Positions 16,542-24,428 of a stretch of 36,201 nt of DNA are shown in pieces. Source of the DNA: Amycolatopsis sacchari (lineage in GTDB: Bacteria > Actinomycetota > Actinomycetes > Mycobacteriales > Pseudonocardiaceae); contig NZ_FORP01000042.1 of the NCBI RefSeq assembly GCF_900114035.1, positions 1 to 36,201 of the forward strand. The letters run 5' to 3'. Made by a program: the position numbers and the translations under genes. Numbering within the stretch: the first letter of the stretch is position 1; each line of letters starts with the position of its first letter. The notes under the pieces are model-generated. The model saw only the letters and a list, made by a program, of their open reading frames with translations, did not search any database and was not told the DNA's origin.

Positions 16542-17087
16542 ATGGACGCCGCACCCGATCCGGACCGCGCGACGTGGTGCGCGCTCAGCGAGATCGTCGG
16601 CGACCGCTACCGGGTTTCGATCGCCACCGCCCCAGACCACTGGGCGGAATGCACCTTCCCGGCCACCGACGACATGACCCACCCCCGGGCCGTGACCACG
16701 GCCGTCGAACGCTTCACCGGCCGCCACGTCACCACCGTGACCCCGTGCCGCCCCCACGGCGACGGCTGCCCCAGCTACCGGCTCACCGTAGGAGAGGAAA
16801 TCAATGCCATGACCCAGACACCCGAAACCGAGATCGTCGTCCGCACCTTCACCGAGAACGGCTGCGTCATCACCGCAGTCATCGCGGACCCCGCCGACGC
16901 ACAACAGACCCTGTACGGCACCGTCACCCGCGACGGGCTGCTGGTCGGCAGCTACTACTGCGCCGACCGCGTCTGGCAGCGTGACTGGCGCATCGTCGTT
17001 CCCGGCAACCAGCAGATTTGCCTCGGGTCCGAAAGCGAGGCCGTGTTCGTGCTCACCACCGCCGGATCAGTAGGGGCGGGACAATGA
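16542..17087 (+). CDS. Uncharacterised two-part protein, with possible internal start
   Basis: A 181-residue frame preceded by an excellent ribosome-binding site (GGAAGGAGGTG). Residues 1-85 are one small unit (WCALSEIVGDRYRVSIATA, with AECTFPATDD and a PCRPHGDGC segment). Residues 90-181 form a second unit starting MTQTPETEIVV with beta-rich sequence (GTVTRDGLLVGSYYCADRVW). Between them GGAGAGG at 16791-16797 followed by ATG at 16809 forms an internal translation signal, so a separate 92-residue product is likely, alone or along with the long one. I do not recognise either part. The stop overlaps the next ATG, so it belongs to the AAA/VWA operon. Confidence 0.65.
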   Translation: MDAAPDPDRATWCALSEIVGDRYRVSIATAPDHWAECTFPATDDMTHPRAVTTAVERFTGRHVTTVTPCRPHGDGCPSYRLTVGEEINAMTQTPETEIVVRTFTENGCVITAVIADPADAQQTLYGTVTRDGLLVGSYYCADRVWQRDWRIVVPGNQQICLGSESEAVFVLTTAGSVGAGQ

Positions 17088-17881
17088 CCCCCGTGAAGCG
17101 GCAGCGGCTGCCCCACAGCGTCCGCGAAGCCATCGAGAAGTTCGAGTCCCTGCCCGCGATCGCGATTTGGCGAGACTTCCCGCATATAACCCAGGGCGAG
17201 CTGAGGCTGACGTTCGAGGCCGGCTGGGATCCCGAGTCCATGTCGCGAGCGTTCGCCAGAACGTTGCTGGAGCGCCAGGTCGACGGCGAGGTGTTCCTGA
17301 CCTACGGCGACGAGTCCACCCGGCACAGCGCGGGCGGCGACCACTGGTGGGTGCGCATCGTGCTGCCCGATCAGCGGGAACTCAACATCGACTGGACAGC
17401 CCGCCAGTTCTACAACCTCGAGCAGCCGCACTCGCCACAGCACCAGGACCTTCCCTGCCCACTGGTCTGGCAGAGCGATCAACCTGGCGAGCCCGTGCAC
17501 CCGGTGACCGGAACCTACCTGCTACTCAAGTCGCAGCAGGTCGGCGTCAACGATTCGTGCGGCGACGTCCGCGATGGCCGGACGGGACTGCCCCGCGTGC
17601 TGTCCAGCCGGTGCAGCACGTGCATCTTCCGACCGGGCAACCCGATGCACCTCGATCCGAGCCAACTCGATCAGATGGTCCTCGAGGCCCTGGCGCGGGG
17701 AAGCTGGATCGTCTGCCACGACACCCTTCCCGCAACCGGCAAACCCGTCGGCGCACAAGCCATCTGCCGAGGCTTCTGGGACGTGCACGGCCCCGATTCC
17801 CTCGGCTGCCGCATCACCGCGGCCTTGGGCGGCCCCATCTATGCGCCGCCACCCACCGAGGACGACTCGCCGGTCAGCTGA
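17084..17881 (+). CDS. Uncharacterised protein with Cys-rich C-terminal domain
   Basis: A 265-residue protein in two parts. The N-terminal part contains DHWWVRIVLP followed by IDWTARQFYN. This resembles the His and Asp half of papain-like folds seen in some actinobacterial toxins and phage proteins, but no matching catalytic cysteine is evident. The C-terminal part has the pattern SSRCSTCIFRPGNPMHLDP, then WIVCHDTLP and AICRGFWDVHG. Its four cysteines and a histidine could hold a metal or cluster, and the arrangement recurs in actinobacterial mobile elements and phages. No function can be assigned. The ATG overlaps the preceding stop, so it is the last gene of that operon before a 181-base gap. 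Confidence 0.7.
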   Translation: MTPVKRQRLPHSVREAIEKFESLPAIAIWRDFPHITQGELRLTFEAGWDPESMSRAFARTLLERQVDGEVFLTYGDESTRHSAGGDHWWVRIVLPDQRELNIDWTARQFYNLEQPHSPQHQDLPCPLVWQSDQPGEPVHPVTGTYLLLKSQQVGVNDSCGDVRDGRTGLPRVLSSRCSTCIFRPGNPMHLDPSQLDQMVLEALARGSWIVCHDTLPATGKPVGAQAICRGFWDVHGPDSLGCRITAALGGPIYAPPPTEDDSPVS

Positions 17882-17964
17882 CCCTCGGGATCGTCCAAAC
17901 CAGACTTTCATGGAATTTCCACAACACGCTTGACTTCATCAGGTGAAGGAAGCGTCCATAGTCC

Positions 17965-18018
17965 TGTAGCCCGATCACACCGGCCGCGCACCGGGGGCTA
18001 CACCGCCCCGGCCGGGGC
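17965..18018 (+). promoter_or_regulatory. Structured leader ahead of the winged-helix gene
   Basis: TGTAGCCC (17965-17972) pairs with GGGCTACA (17995-18002), and the 14-bp palindrome GCCCCGGCCGGGGC (18005-18018) follows directly. A TTGACT at 17930-17935 upstream resembles a -35 element, but no well-spaced -10 is evident. The two structures sit 45-100 bases before the ATG of the winged-helix gene at 18063. They may be the terminator of the upstream operon, an operator or a leader structure. Confidence 0.35.
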
Positions 18019-18062
18019 ATGACCCACCGCACTGCTCACACACCAGTGAATCGAGGGAAGTC

Positions 18063-18785
18063 ATGTCCAGCAAAACCCGCAACCGCACAACTCAGGACAC
18101 CACCACCCAGCCCAACACACCGGCGGGCCGCACCGACGCCGAGGACAAGCTGTGGGCCGCCCTGCACGCGAACCCCCACAGCACCGCCGCCGACCTGGCC
18201 GCCGCGGCGAAGATCGGGAAGTCCACCGCGGGCAAGATCCTCGCCCGATGGGCCGCCGATGGCAGCGTCATCCGCACCCCCGGGATCGTCGAGGGATGCC
18301 GACGCGCCGCCGACTCGTGGGCGATCGCGGACGCCCCTGCGCCCGCTGACGGCCCAACCACAGGCACCACGCCCACCGAGAGGGACGTTCAGGGCTGCGA
18401 GGCCGACGGCGACGGGAGCGCTGCAATTTCGCCCGTTACCGAAGGTACGCCCACCGACACTGCCTCGCCGGAAGCACCGACCACCACGGAAGCCACGCGA
18501 CCGGAAACGGCAACGCCAGGCGCGAGTGATGGTGACGGCAGCAGGCAGGCTGAGCGTCTGGCACCCGGTGCTCTGCGCGGGATGGTCGAGGACTACCTGC
18601 GCGACCACTCCGGCGACGAGTTCGGACCGACCGCGATCGCCAAGGCGCTGGGCGGAAAGTCCTCGGGCGCGGTGAGCAATGCACTCGACAAGCTGGTGGC
18701 CGACGGCACGGCCGTCCGAACGAAGGACAAGCCTCGGCGATTCGCGCTCGCGCCGGCCGAGCACGCCGCCGCAGCACGCAATTAG
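18063..18785 (+). CDS. Protein with two winged-helix domains, putative DNA-binding regulator
   Basis: A 240-residue protein. The N-terminal winged helix is at about 25-80 (LWAALHANPHSTAADLAAAA, then GKSTAGKILARWAADGSVIR). The C-terminal one is at about 163-225 (LRGMVEDYLRDHSGDEFGPT, then LGGKSSGAVSNALDKLVADG). The linker is acidic and Thr/Pro-rich. The C-terminal domain is clearly the same as the N-terminal domain of the AAA ATPase at 13511 (both contain KLGG- or ALGG-type K/RSSGAV-NAL). A perfect hairpin terminator follows. A role as regulator or DNA-organising protein of the element is plausible, but its target is unknown. Confidence 0.75.
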   Translation: MSSKTRNRTTQDTTTQPNTPAGRTDAEDKLWAALHANPHSTAADLAAAAKIGKSTAGKILARWAADGSVIRTPGIVEGCRRAADSWAIADAPAPADGPTTGTTPTERDVQGCEADGDGSAAISPVTEGTPTDTASPEAPTTTEATRPETATPGASDGDGSRQAERLAPGALRGMVEDYLRDHSGDEFGPTAIAKALGGKSSGAVSNALDKLVADGTAVRTKDKPRRFALAPAEHAAAARN

Positions 18786-18792
18786 CCTACTC

Positions 18793-18837
18793 AGAAGCGT
18801 GGTGCCACAACGAGCACCGTTGTGGCACCACGCTTCT
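18793..18837. terminator. Perfect 20-bp stem-loop terminator between convergent genes
   Basis: A 20-base arm at 18793-18812 is exactly complementary to 18818-18837, with the five-base loop AGCAC. It lies eight bases after the stop of the winged-helix gene and 36 bases beyond the stop of the convergent minus-strand gene at 18874. There is no long T-run on either side, as is common for actinomycete hairpin terminators. It can serve both transcripts. Confidence 0.85.
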
Positions 18838-18873
18838 TCAGGGTCCGGCATCCGGGCCACTGGGACCCTGGAG

Positions 18874-19809
18874 CTATCGGGACATGATCGTTGCAACGTT
18901 CATGAACACAAAATCTGCGACCTGGCGGCGGAACTGGTCGAGTGTATCCAGCACGTCCTGGGTGTGGTCGGTGGCTAGCGGGAACGATGGGTCGTCCTTC
19001 AACACCAGGTTGAATTCGTGCACCACGTCGTCTGAGATACCCTCGTCATGGCCCTCCATGTAGAACAGCACGGAGCCGTTAGCGAGAGTGCCGTCGCCCT
19101 GCAGCATCCTTCGGTTGGACGATCCGTCACTGACCCAGTAGAAGAAGTGCGGCCACCATGCCATAACCGCTAGCCGTCGATGCTTGTCGATGTTCCACAA
19201 CAGGTCAAGGCGGTGTAGTGGATCCCAGTGGAAGTGGTCCTCGTAGGTCTGGTCCACTGCGACGCCGAGATGATGCGCCTGCTCCAGCAGCGCGAATGGC
19301 TGGACCGCACGGAGTGCCGCGCGGGCTCTGTCGTTGAAGAGACCGGCAAGCCGACTGTGCAGCACTCGATCGAACTTGCTCGGAGACTCGCAGATTGGAA
19401 ACTTCGAGCTGGCCTCCTGCTTGTCCGAAAGCGCTCGTCCGTGGCTAACCTGGGCCAGCTCGAACGCCAGATTCTCCAGCGCGCCGCGCAGGTTGTGCAG
19501 AACGTCGCCGACCGTAGTGCTGATCGACGGTGGAACATCGCGGTGGTACCGGAGCACGTATGCCACTCGGTCCTGGTAGTCCGTCAACTCGGGCGTGAGC
19601 GTGTACGGGTTGGATCGCCGGAAGTCGTCGATCTGCTCGCGCAGCGACTCGATGTGGACACGTGCCCGTTCGGCCTTCGCACACCACGATCTGGTCGGGT
19701 CAAGCCAGTCGCCAACGTTGCTGATCACGTCTGAACAATCGTGCAGGAGCGCCCCGACGCTACACGGAACTAGCAAGATCCTTTCGCAAGCCCGGCCCGA
19801 GTGCGCCAT
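18874..19809 (-). CDS. Uncharacterised protein at the end of the conjugation operon (cargo candidate)
   Basis: A 311-residue soluble protein that I do not recognise. It is rich in aromatic, His and Asp residues and has a helical segment VGDVLHNLRGALENLAFELA. This type of LHNLRSALDHL-like sequence occurs in several families of actinobacterial hypothetical proteins and is distantly reminiscent of HEPN-like helices, which is not enough for a call. A region WDPLHRLDLLWNIDKHRRLAV follows. There is no signal peptide after the assumed ATG at 19809, and a later start is possible because residues 1-25 look poorly conserved. It begins 15 bases after the hydrolase gene. Position at the 3' end of the transfer operon and beside the terminator is typical for cargo or defence genes. 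Confidence 0.6.
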   Translation of the reverse strand: MAHSGRACERILLVPCSVGALLHDCSDVISNVGDWLDPTRSWCAKAERARVHIESLREQIDDFRRSNPYTLTPELTDYQDRVAYVLRYHRDVPPSISTTVGDVLHNLRGALENLAFELAQVSHGRALSDKQEASSKFPICESPSKFDRVLHSRLAGLFNDRARAALRAVQPFALLEQAHHLGVAVDQTYEDHFHWDPLHRLDLLWNIDKHRRLAVMAWWPHFFYWVSDGSSNRRMLQGDGTLANGSVLFYMEGHDEGISDDVVHEFNLVLKDDPSFPLATDHTQDVLDTLDQFRRQVADFVFMNVATIMSR

Positions 19810-19824
19810 CCAGCTCGCCAGAAT

Positions 19825-20820
19825 TCAATACATCGAGACGTGGACATGGTCATAGTGGCAGCCGGTGAGGTTCGCCGCGTTCGGGCAGCCGTACGCGCTG
19901 GAGCGGTACGGCGCCCACGACGGGTTATCCGCTGACCAGTACTGGCCCTGCCAGATCAGGTACCGCACGCCGAGCGCCGCTTGGTTGGCGATCAGCCAGT
20001 TCGCCACCTGCCATCCCTCGACCACCGAGCGCGAGTCACCGGGGTTGAACAGGATGTCGCAGGCGCGCCCTTGCGGGTGGTCGGAGTCGGGGTTGGCCGG
20101 ACGTGCCTCGTGGCAACCGAGGCCTTGGCCGGTCATGCCGCCCGCTTGGAGAGCTCGGACGAGTGCCAGAGTGCGGGGAGTGATCCTGCCGTTGCTGGTG
20201 GGGTCGGGCTCGGTGGCCTGTTCGGGTGGCCATTCCGTGCGCAACGGCCCTCCCGTGCCGCCGCTGGGAAGCGTGCAGGTCACCCCGAGCAGCGCCCCAA
20301 CGATTTGGCGTGCGCCGCGCTCGTGTTTGGCATAGGCCTCCGGGTAGGCGGAACGCTGGACGGCTTGCGCGGCGGCGGCCAGGTTCATCTGCTGCCAGTT
20401 CGGCACCCTGAGCAGGTGGTTGTAGAACTGGGTGGCGGCGTACGTGGGGTTGAGAATCTGCTCCGGCGAGCCCCAGCCTTGGGACGGACGTTGCTGGAAC
20501 AGGCCGAGGCTGTCGCGGTCGCCGAAGTTCAGGTTGCTCAGTCCAGACTCCTGCATCGCGGCGGCGACCGCGATGACCCACCCGTACTCGGGCACCTGCT
20601 TTTGTTTGCCGACGGCGACGATCGTGGCCGCGTTGGCCATCTGCTCCGGCCCGTACCCGGCGACGCCGGCCGTGGGGCCAGAACCGGCAGGAGCACAGTC
20701 AGCGGTGTTGCCGCTGCCGATGAGGGCGGCCACGACGCCGGCCGCCGCAGCGGCGACGAGGACAGGAACGAGCAGGACGGTCACCGCAGCGAGGACGGCA
20801 ACCTTTGCTGCCGAGGTCAT
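19825..20820 (-). CDS. VirB1-like cell-wall hydrolase: lytic transglycosylase plus M15-like domain
   Basis: A 331-residue membrane-anchored protein. A transmembrane helix at about 8-35 precedes a lysozyme-like domain with the catalytic glutamate in AMQESGLSNLN and DSLGLFQQRPSQGWG. The C-terminal domain carries HPQGRACDILFNPG and GCHYDHVHVSMY, the His/Asp zinc-site pattern of M15-type D,D-peptidases in ARB_07466-type proteins. It would open peptidoglycan for assembly of the mating channel. The ATG overlaps the stop of the replication-relaxation gene (ATGA). One protein with two wall-cleaving activities is typical of Gram-positive conjugation systems, where the two are often fused. Confidence 0.85.
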   Translation of the reverse strand: MTSAAKVAVLAAVTVLLVPVLVAAAAAGVVAALIGSGNTADCAPAGSGPTAGVAGYGPEQMANAATIVAVGKQKQVPEYGWVIAVAAAMQESGLSNLNFGDRDSLGLFQQRPSQGWGSPEQILNPTYAATQFYNHLLRVPNWQQMNLAAAAQAVQRSAYPEAYAKHERGARQIVGALLGVTCTLPSGGTGGPLRTEWPPEQATEPDPTSNGRITPRTLALVRALQAGGMTGQGLGCHEARPANPDSDHPQGRACDILFNPGDSRSVVEGWQVANWLIANQAALGVRYLIWQGQYWSADNPSWAPYRSSAYGCPNAANLTGCHYDHVHVSMY

Positions 20821-21854
20821 CTCCGGGAAGGCTTCGTGCCAGGCGGCATCGGGTAGGGCGGCGGCATCGAGACCGGTGACGTCGGCCGGTTCGAGGTCCC
20901 GCCGTTGTCGCTCGGCGGTGCGACATGGGGCCAGGTGTCCAGCAAGGCGGACAGTTTTCGCCGTCGAGCACGGTCGGCAGCATGGTCCAGGGGCAGCCAG
21001 ACCTCGTCGGCGGGGCTGGGGTGCGTGGCCTCCGGATTGAGCAGCTCGGCTGCGGCCGTCGCGACCGGCACATGGTGCGGGTCGTCCAGCTCACGCCACG
21101 CGCGGGCGAGCAGGCGGCGGGCCGCGGCCTCGCGTTTCGCGGTGGGCAGCCAGACCAACAGTGGTGTGGTGATACCGGTCGCCTGGGCGAGCGCGACGTA
21201 GCCGGAAAGCTTGCCCGCTACCTTCGCTAGAGCTTCGGTGCCGAAGTCGTACTCGAGGAACCACTCGATTTGCCGGTCGCCGTGCTGCCAGCGGCCATAG
21301 CCATCCGGTCGGACGAGGTCCCCGAAGTGACGAGCGCAGCGGGTCTCCGACCACCACGCTGTCAGCTCCACATTCTCGCCGGGCTCCCGACATCTGGCTC
21401 GCTCGACCAACGCGGTGAACCACTCGTTGACTCCGACGGTGTGGGCGAGCCGGAGGCTGTGGGCAACGGCGAAGGCGCGGTCGTGCCGGTACCCCATCTC
21501 CTTGACATCCCGGCCGTTCTCGGCGGCGAGGACGGTGGCACCCGCCGGCGCGAGGATGTAGTGCATGGGGGCCGTGCCGACCGTGACGAAGGGCTGGAAT
21601 CGGTCGACCACACCCCAGGTCCACAACTCGCGCAGCCGCATCCGACCGGACCGGAAGCTGGGAAACGCGAGCGCGGTGATCTGGTGCGAGGTGAGAACCC
21701 GGTGCTCCCACAGCATCCGGATGATCCACTTGTCGCGCGGAGTTAGCCTCCACGCGAGCATGGCTTGGTGTTCGGCGGTGTTGGCCGCGCGCGGGCTCGG
21801 GCGGTTTGCTTTGTGGCCGCGCAGAGAACGCTGCCTGGTGGGATTGGTGATCAC
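20817..21854 (-). CDS. Replication-relaxation family protein (conjugation associated)
   Basis: A 345-residue soluble protein of the replication-relaxation family, found in Gram-positive plasmids and integrative elements. A winged helix occupies about residues 35-100 (LTPRDKWIIRMLWEHRVLTS, then RMRLRELWTWGVVDRFQP), and the remainder has the family pattern HSLRLAHTVGVNEW and IEWFLEYDFGTEALAKVAGK. The E/D-x-D and K residues in the latter recall a nuclease-like fold, as in several members, but activity has not been established for most. The GTG at 21854 is chosen because AGGAGG lies nine bases upstream. It follows the coupling protein gene, where accessory relaxosome proteins commonly sit. Confidence 0.82.
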   Translation of the reverse strand: MITNPTRQRSLRGHKANRPSPRAANTAEHQAMLAWRLTPRDKWIIRMLWEHRVLTSHQITALAFPSFRSGRMRLRELWTWGVVDRFQPFVTVGTAPMHYILAPAGATVLAAENGRDVKEMGYRHDRAFAVAHSLRLAHTVGVNEWFTALVERARCREPGENVELTAWWSETRCARHFGDLVRPDGYGRWQHGDRQIEWFLEYDFGTEALAKVAGKLSGYVALAQATGITTPLLVWLPTAKREAAARRLLARAWRELDDPHHVPVATAAAELLNPEATHPSPADEVWLPLDHAADRARRRKLSALLDTWPHVAPPSDNGGTSNRPTSPVSMPPPYPMPPGTKPSRR

Positions 21855-21901
21855 GGCGGAGAACCTCCTGCTTTGAGAAAGGACGGCGGCGAATCCGGTT
21901 C

Positions 21902-24409
21902 TCATTCGCTTCGCCGCGGATCCACGCTCCGAGGACCCGTCGCCCAGCCATGGCGAGGCACGGTCGGAGCTGCATCGATTGCTCGTGCACTCGCCTTGCG
22001 GCGCGCTGCCGCCCGGATCTCTCGTGCGCGCCCCGGAATGGGCGGCGGGAGTGGTTGAGTCCGAAGGGTGAACGACTGAGCTTCCTCGCCGTTCAGGACG
22101 AGTCGGGCGGCGGCGTGGTAGGCGCCGAGGTGGGCCAGGTCGTGGTCGGAGAGCCGTGGCACGGTATGACGGGCCAGCTCACGCGCGTCTTCAGGCGAGG
22201 CGTTGAAGAAGATCTTGCTGCGCGCGTTGGTCGAGATGCCTTCGCGAAGTTCGCGGGGAAGCTGGCCGAGGTGCTGGTGTGCCAGCGTCATCGAGGTTCG
22301 GAACCCGCGGGCCTCGGCGAGCATGTCCTCGATCGGATAGGGCAGGTTGAGGAAGTTGTGGCACTCGTCGATGACCAAGCTCGCGTCCCTGCGACGGCGC
22401 TGCGGGATGCGCGCGCGGCCGGTGATGGCCTGCCAGGTGCGCGCGACGACCAGTGACCCGACCAACCGGGTGGTCTCCTCCCCCAACGAGCCTTTCGGGA
22501 TGCGCACCAGGCAGATGCCACCGTCGAGCACCTGGTCGAGGTCGACTGTGGAGTGTCCTCCCGCGATGGCGGTGCGGACGAAGGGGCGCAGCAGGAAGGC
22601 GCGGAGCTTGTTCATCAACGGGCTGATGACCTGTGAGCGGGCCGAGTCGGTCAGCTCCTCATACCAGGACCAGAAGCCGCGCAGGACAGGATCGGTGATG
22701 CCGGCGGTGAGGCGGCCGCGGAAGGCTTCGTCGGCCAGCAGTTTCGGCAGGTCCGCGAGGGTGGCGACGCCTTCCTGGGACCGGAGGGTCAGGCAGGCCG
22801 CGCGCATCACATCGTCGGTGCGCGGGCCCCAGAAGGCTGAGTAGACCCGGCGGAACACGGAGACGAGGTTGTCCACCATCAGGTCGGTTTCGCCGCCGTC
22901 TAGCGGGTTGAGGCATGGTGGGCGGGCCTTGCTGTCGGCGTCGAAGAGCACGACACGGTCGGCCGCGGAGCGGGGTAGCCGGGACAGGACGTCGGTGACG
23001 AGATCGCCTTTGGGATCGATCAGGACGGTTCCGCGACCGGCCTCGGCGTCGGCCAGAACGATCGTGCCCAGCAAGGTCGATTTGCCGGAGCCGGTCGCGC
23101 CGAGTACGTGAAGATGGTGTCGGGCGTCGGGGACTCGCAGGGCGACGGGCCGTTCGTGGCCGGTGTCGGTGAGGCCGAGGGGTTTGGCTTCGGGCCCTGG
23201 GACGGCGATGCCAGGTGGGGGCGCGATAGCGCGGGCTCCGGCGCGCTGCAGCCCGGGGATGGCCTCGTCGGTCGGGAGGTGTGCTATCGCGGCCAGCTCG
23301 GGCACCGACAACAGGTCCCCCCGCGCCAGAAGCCGGGAGTCGATGACCTGCCCGGGGCGGCGGAGGCGGTGTCGCGTGTAGTGGTTGTGCTCGGTGTAGG
23401 AAGCGAACGACGCGGCGAGGGCATGTGCGCGACCACGGGCGATCTCCCGCGCTGCGCTGACCGCGTCGGCGTCGGCACTTGCGGGGAGGATGGTGGCGAC
23501 GGCGTAGCGGACGACGGTCTCGAACTGGCTGCCGCGTTGCTTGGCAACGATAGCCCGGTTTTGTGCCGCGTACTCGAGCGAGGTTTGCGGGTCGCTGTGC
23601 AGAGCACCGGTCTTCGTGCGGTGCAGGATCGGGCGGCGGGTTCGCGGCATCCCAGGGGTGGCCGCGTCCAGCAGGCGGCCGACCAGCCACACCGAACTGC
23701 CGGTGTGGACCTGCCGCGCGGCGCGGCGGGCTCGCTGGACACGGCGCCCGGTGACCGGGCGGGCCAGGATCTGCACGCAGGCGTGCTCGTTGCGGCCGAG
23801 CCCGACCGGCGCGCCGATCAGCGCGCGGATCGGGTCGGCCTCGAAGGCGGTACGGATGGGCAGTGCTTCCGACCGCGCGAGCCGCAACTCGCCGCCGACC
23901 ACGAGACGCCGCTCGCCGTCGCGGGGAACTGGCAGTGGCGGCTCAGCAGGCCGCACCCGGGTGTGGGCGCCGGGCCACGCGGCCTCGAGGGCGCGCTCGA
24001 CGAGCCCGGGTGGGATGACGCCGGGCACCCACAACCGGATCGCGACCCCTGCCTCGGAGAACACGTACTCGCAGGCCACGTGCGGTTGTCCGGTGAGTAC
24101 CCGTCGCCAGCCGGGCCGCAGGAGGCCCACGAGGTTGGACCACAGCGCGGCGCCGCCGGCGGGATCGACGGTAGGCGGGGCGAGCACGGTGACTTGACGT
24201 GCGTCGGCGACGAGTCGCTCGTGACACCGTCGCGCCCACCACCTTCGCCCCACGAGGAGCATCGCGACCAGCATGGTGAGCACCGGCACGGCGATCGGGC
24301 CTTCATCCACGGCGAGATTGCGGAGTCGGCTCAGCAACGCGACCAACGCACCACCAGGGTCGCGCAGGTAGTTCTCTAGCCAATCGGCGGACGCGGAACG
24401 TATCCACAT
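21902..24409 (-). CDS. VirD4/TraG-like type IV coupling protein
   Basis: An 835-residue P-loop ATPase. It has a hydrophobic N-terminal segment (IAVPVLTMLVAMLLVG, about 40-55), a long variable region, Walker A LGATGSGKSTLLG at about 435 and Walker B LVIDECHNFL at about 678. The downstream segment (TSMTLAHQHLGQLPRELREG) is typical of HerA/TraG-type coupling proteins. It would bring DNA to the channel and pump it out. The ATG at 24409 has GGGAG nine bases upstream. An ATG at 24439, overlapping the virB4 stop by 11 bases, is an alternative that adds ten residues. The frame is open still further upstream, but only as a shadow of virB4. Confidence 0.88.
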   Translation of the reverse strand: MWIRSASADWLENYLRDPGGALVALLSRLRNLAVDEGPIAVPVLTMLVAMLLVGRRWWARRCHERLVADARQVTVLAPPTVDPAGGAALWSNLVGLLRPGWRRVLTGQPHVACEYVFSEAGVAIRLWVPGVIPPGLVERALEAAWPGAHTRVRPAEPPLPVPRDGERRLVVGGELRLARSEALPIRTAFEADPIRALIGAPVGLGRNEHACVQILARPVTGRRVQRARRAARQVHTGSSVWLVGRLLDAATPGMPRTRRPILHRTKTGALHSDPQTSLEYAAQNRAIVAKQRGSQFETVVRYAVATILPASADADAVSAAREIARGRAHALAASFASYTEHNHYTRHRLRRPGQVIDSRLLARGDLLSVPELAAIAHLPTDEAIPGLQRAGARAIAPPPGIAVPGPEAKPLGLTDTGHERPVALRVPDARHHLHVLGATGSGKSTLLGTIVLADAEAGRGTVLIDPKGDLVTDVLSRLPRSAADRVVLFDADSKARPPCLNPLDGGETDLMVDNLVSVFRRVYSAFWGPRTDDVMRAACLTLRSQEGVATLADLPKLLADEAFRGRLTAGITDPVLRGFWSWYEELTDSARSQVISPLMNKLRAFLLRPFVRTAIAGGHSTVDLDQVLDGGICLVRIPKGSLGEETTRLVGSLVVARTWQAITGRARIPQRRRRDASLVIDECHNFLNLPYPIEDMLAEARGFRTSMTLAHQHLGQLPRELREGISTNARSKIFFNASPEDARELARHTVPRLSDHDLAHLGAYHAAARLVLNGEEAQSFTLRTQPLPPPIPGRAREIRAAARRKASARAIDAAPTVPRHGWATGPRSVDPRRSE

Positions 24410-24428
24410 AGGACGCGTCTCCCAGTGA

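Noticed and set aside
17930..17962. Sigma-70 promoter TTGACT ... CATAGT before the two-winged-helix gene
   Set aside because: The spacing is 21 bases, too long for a normal promoter, and no better -10 box is found; left as a weak note in the leader entry.
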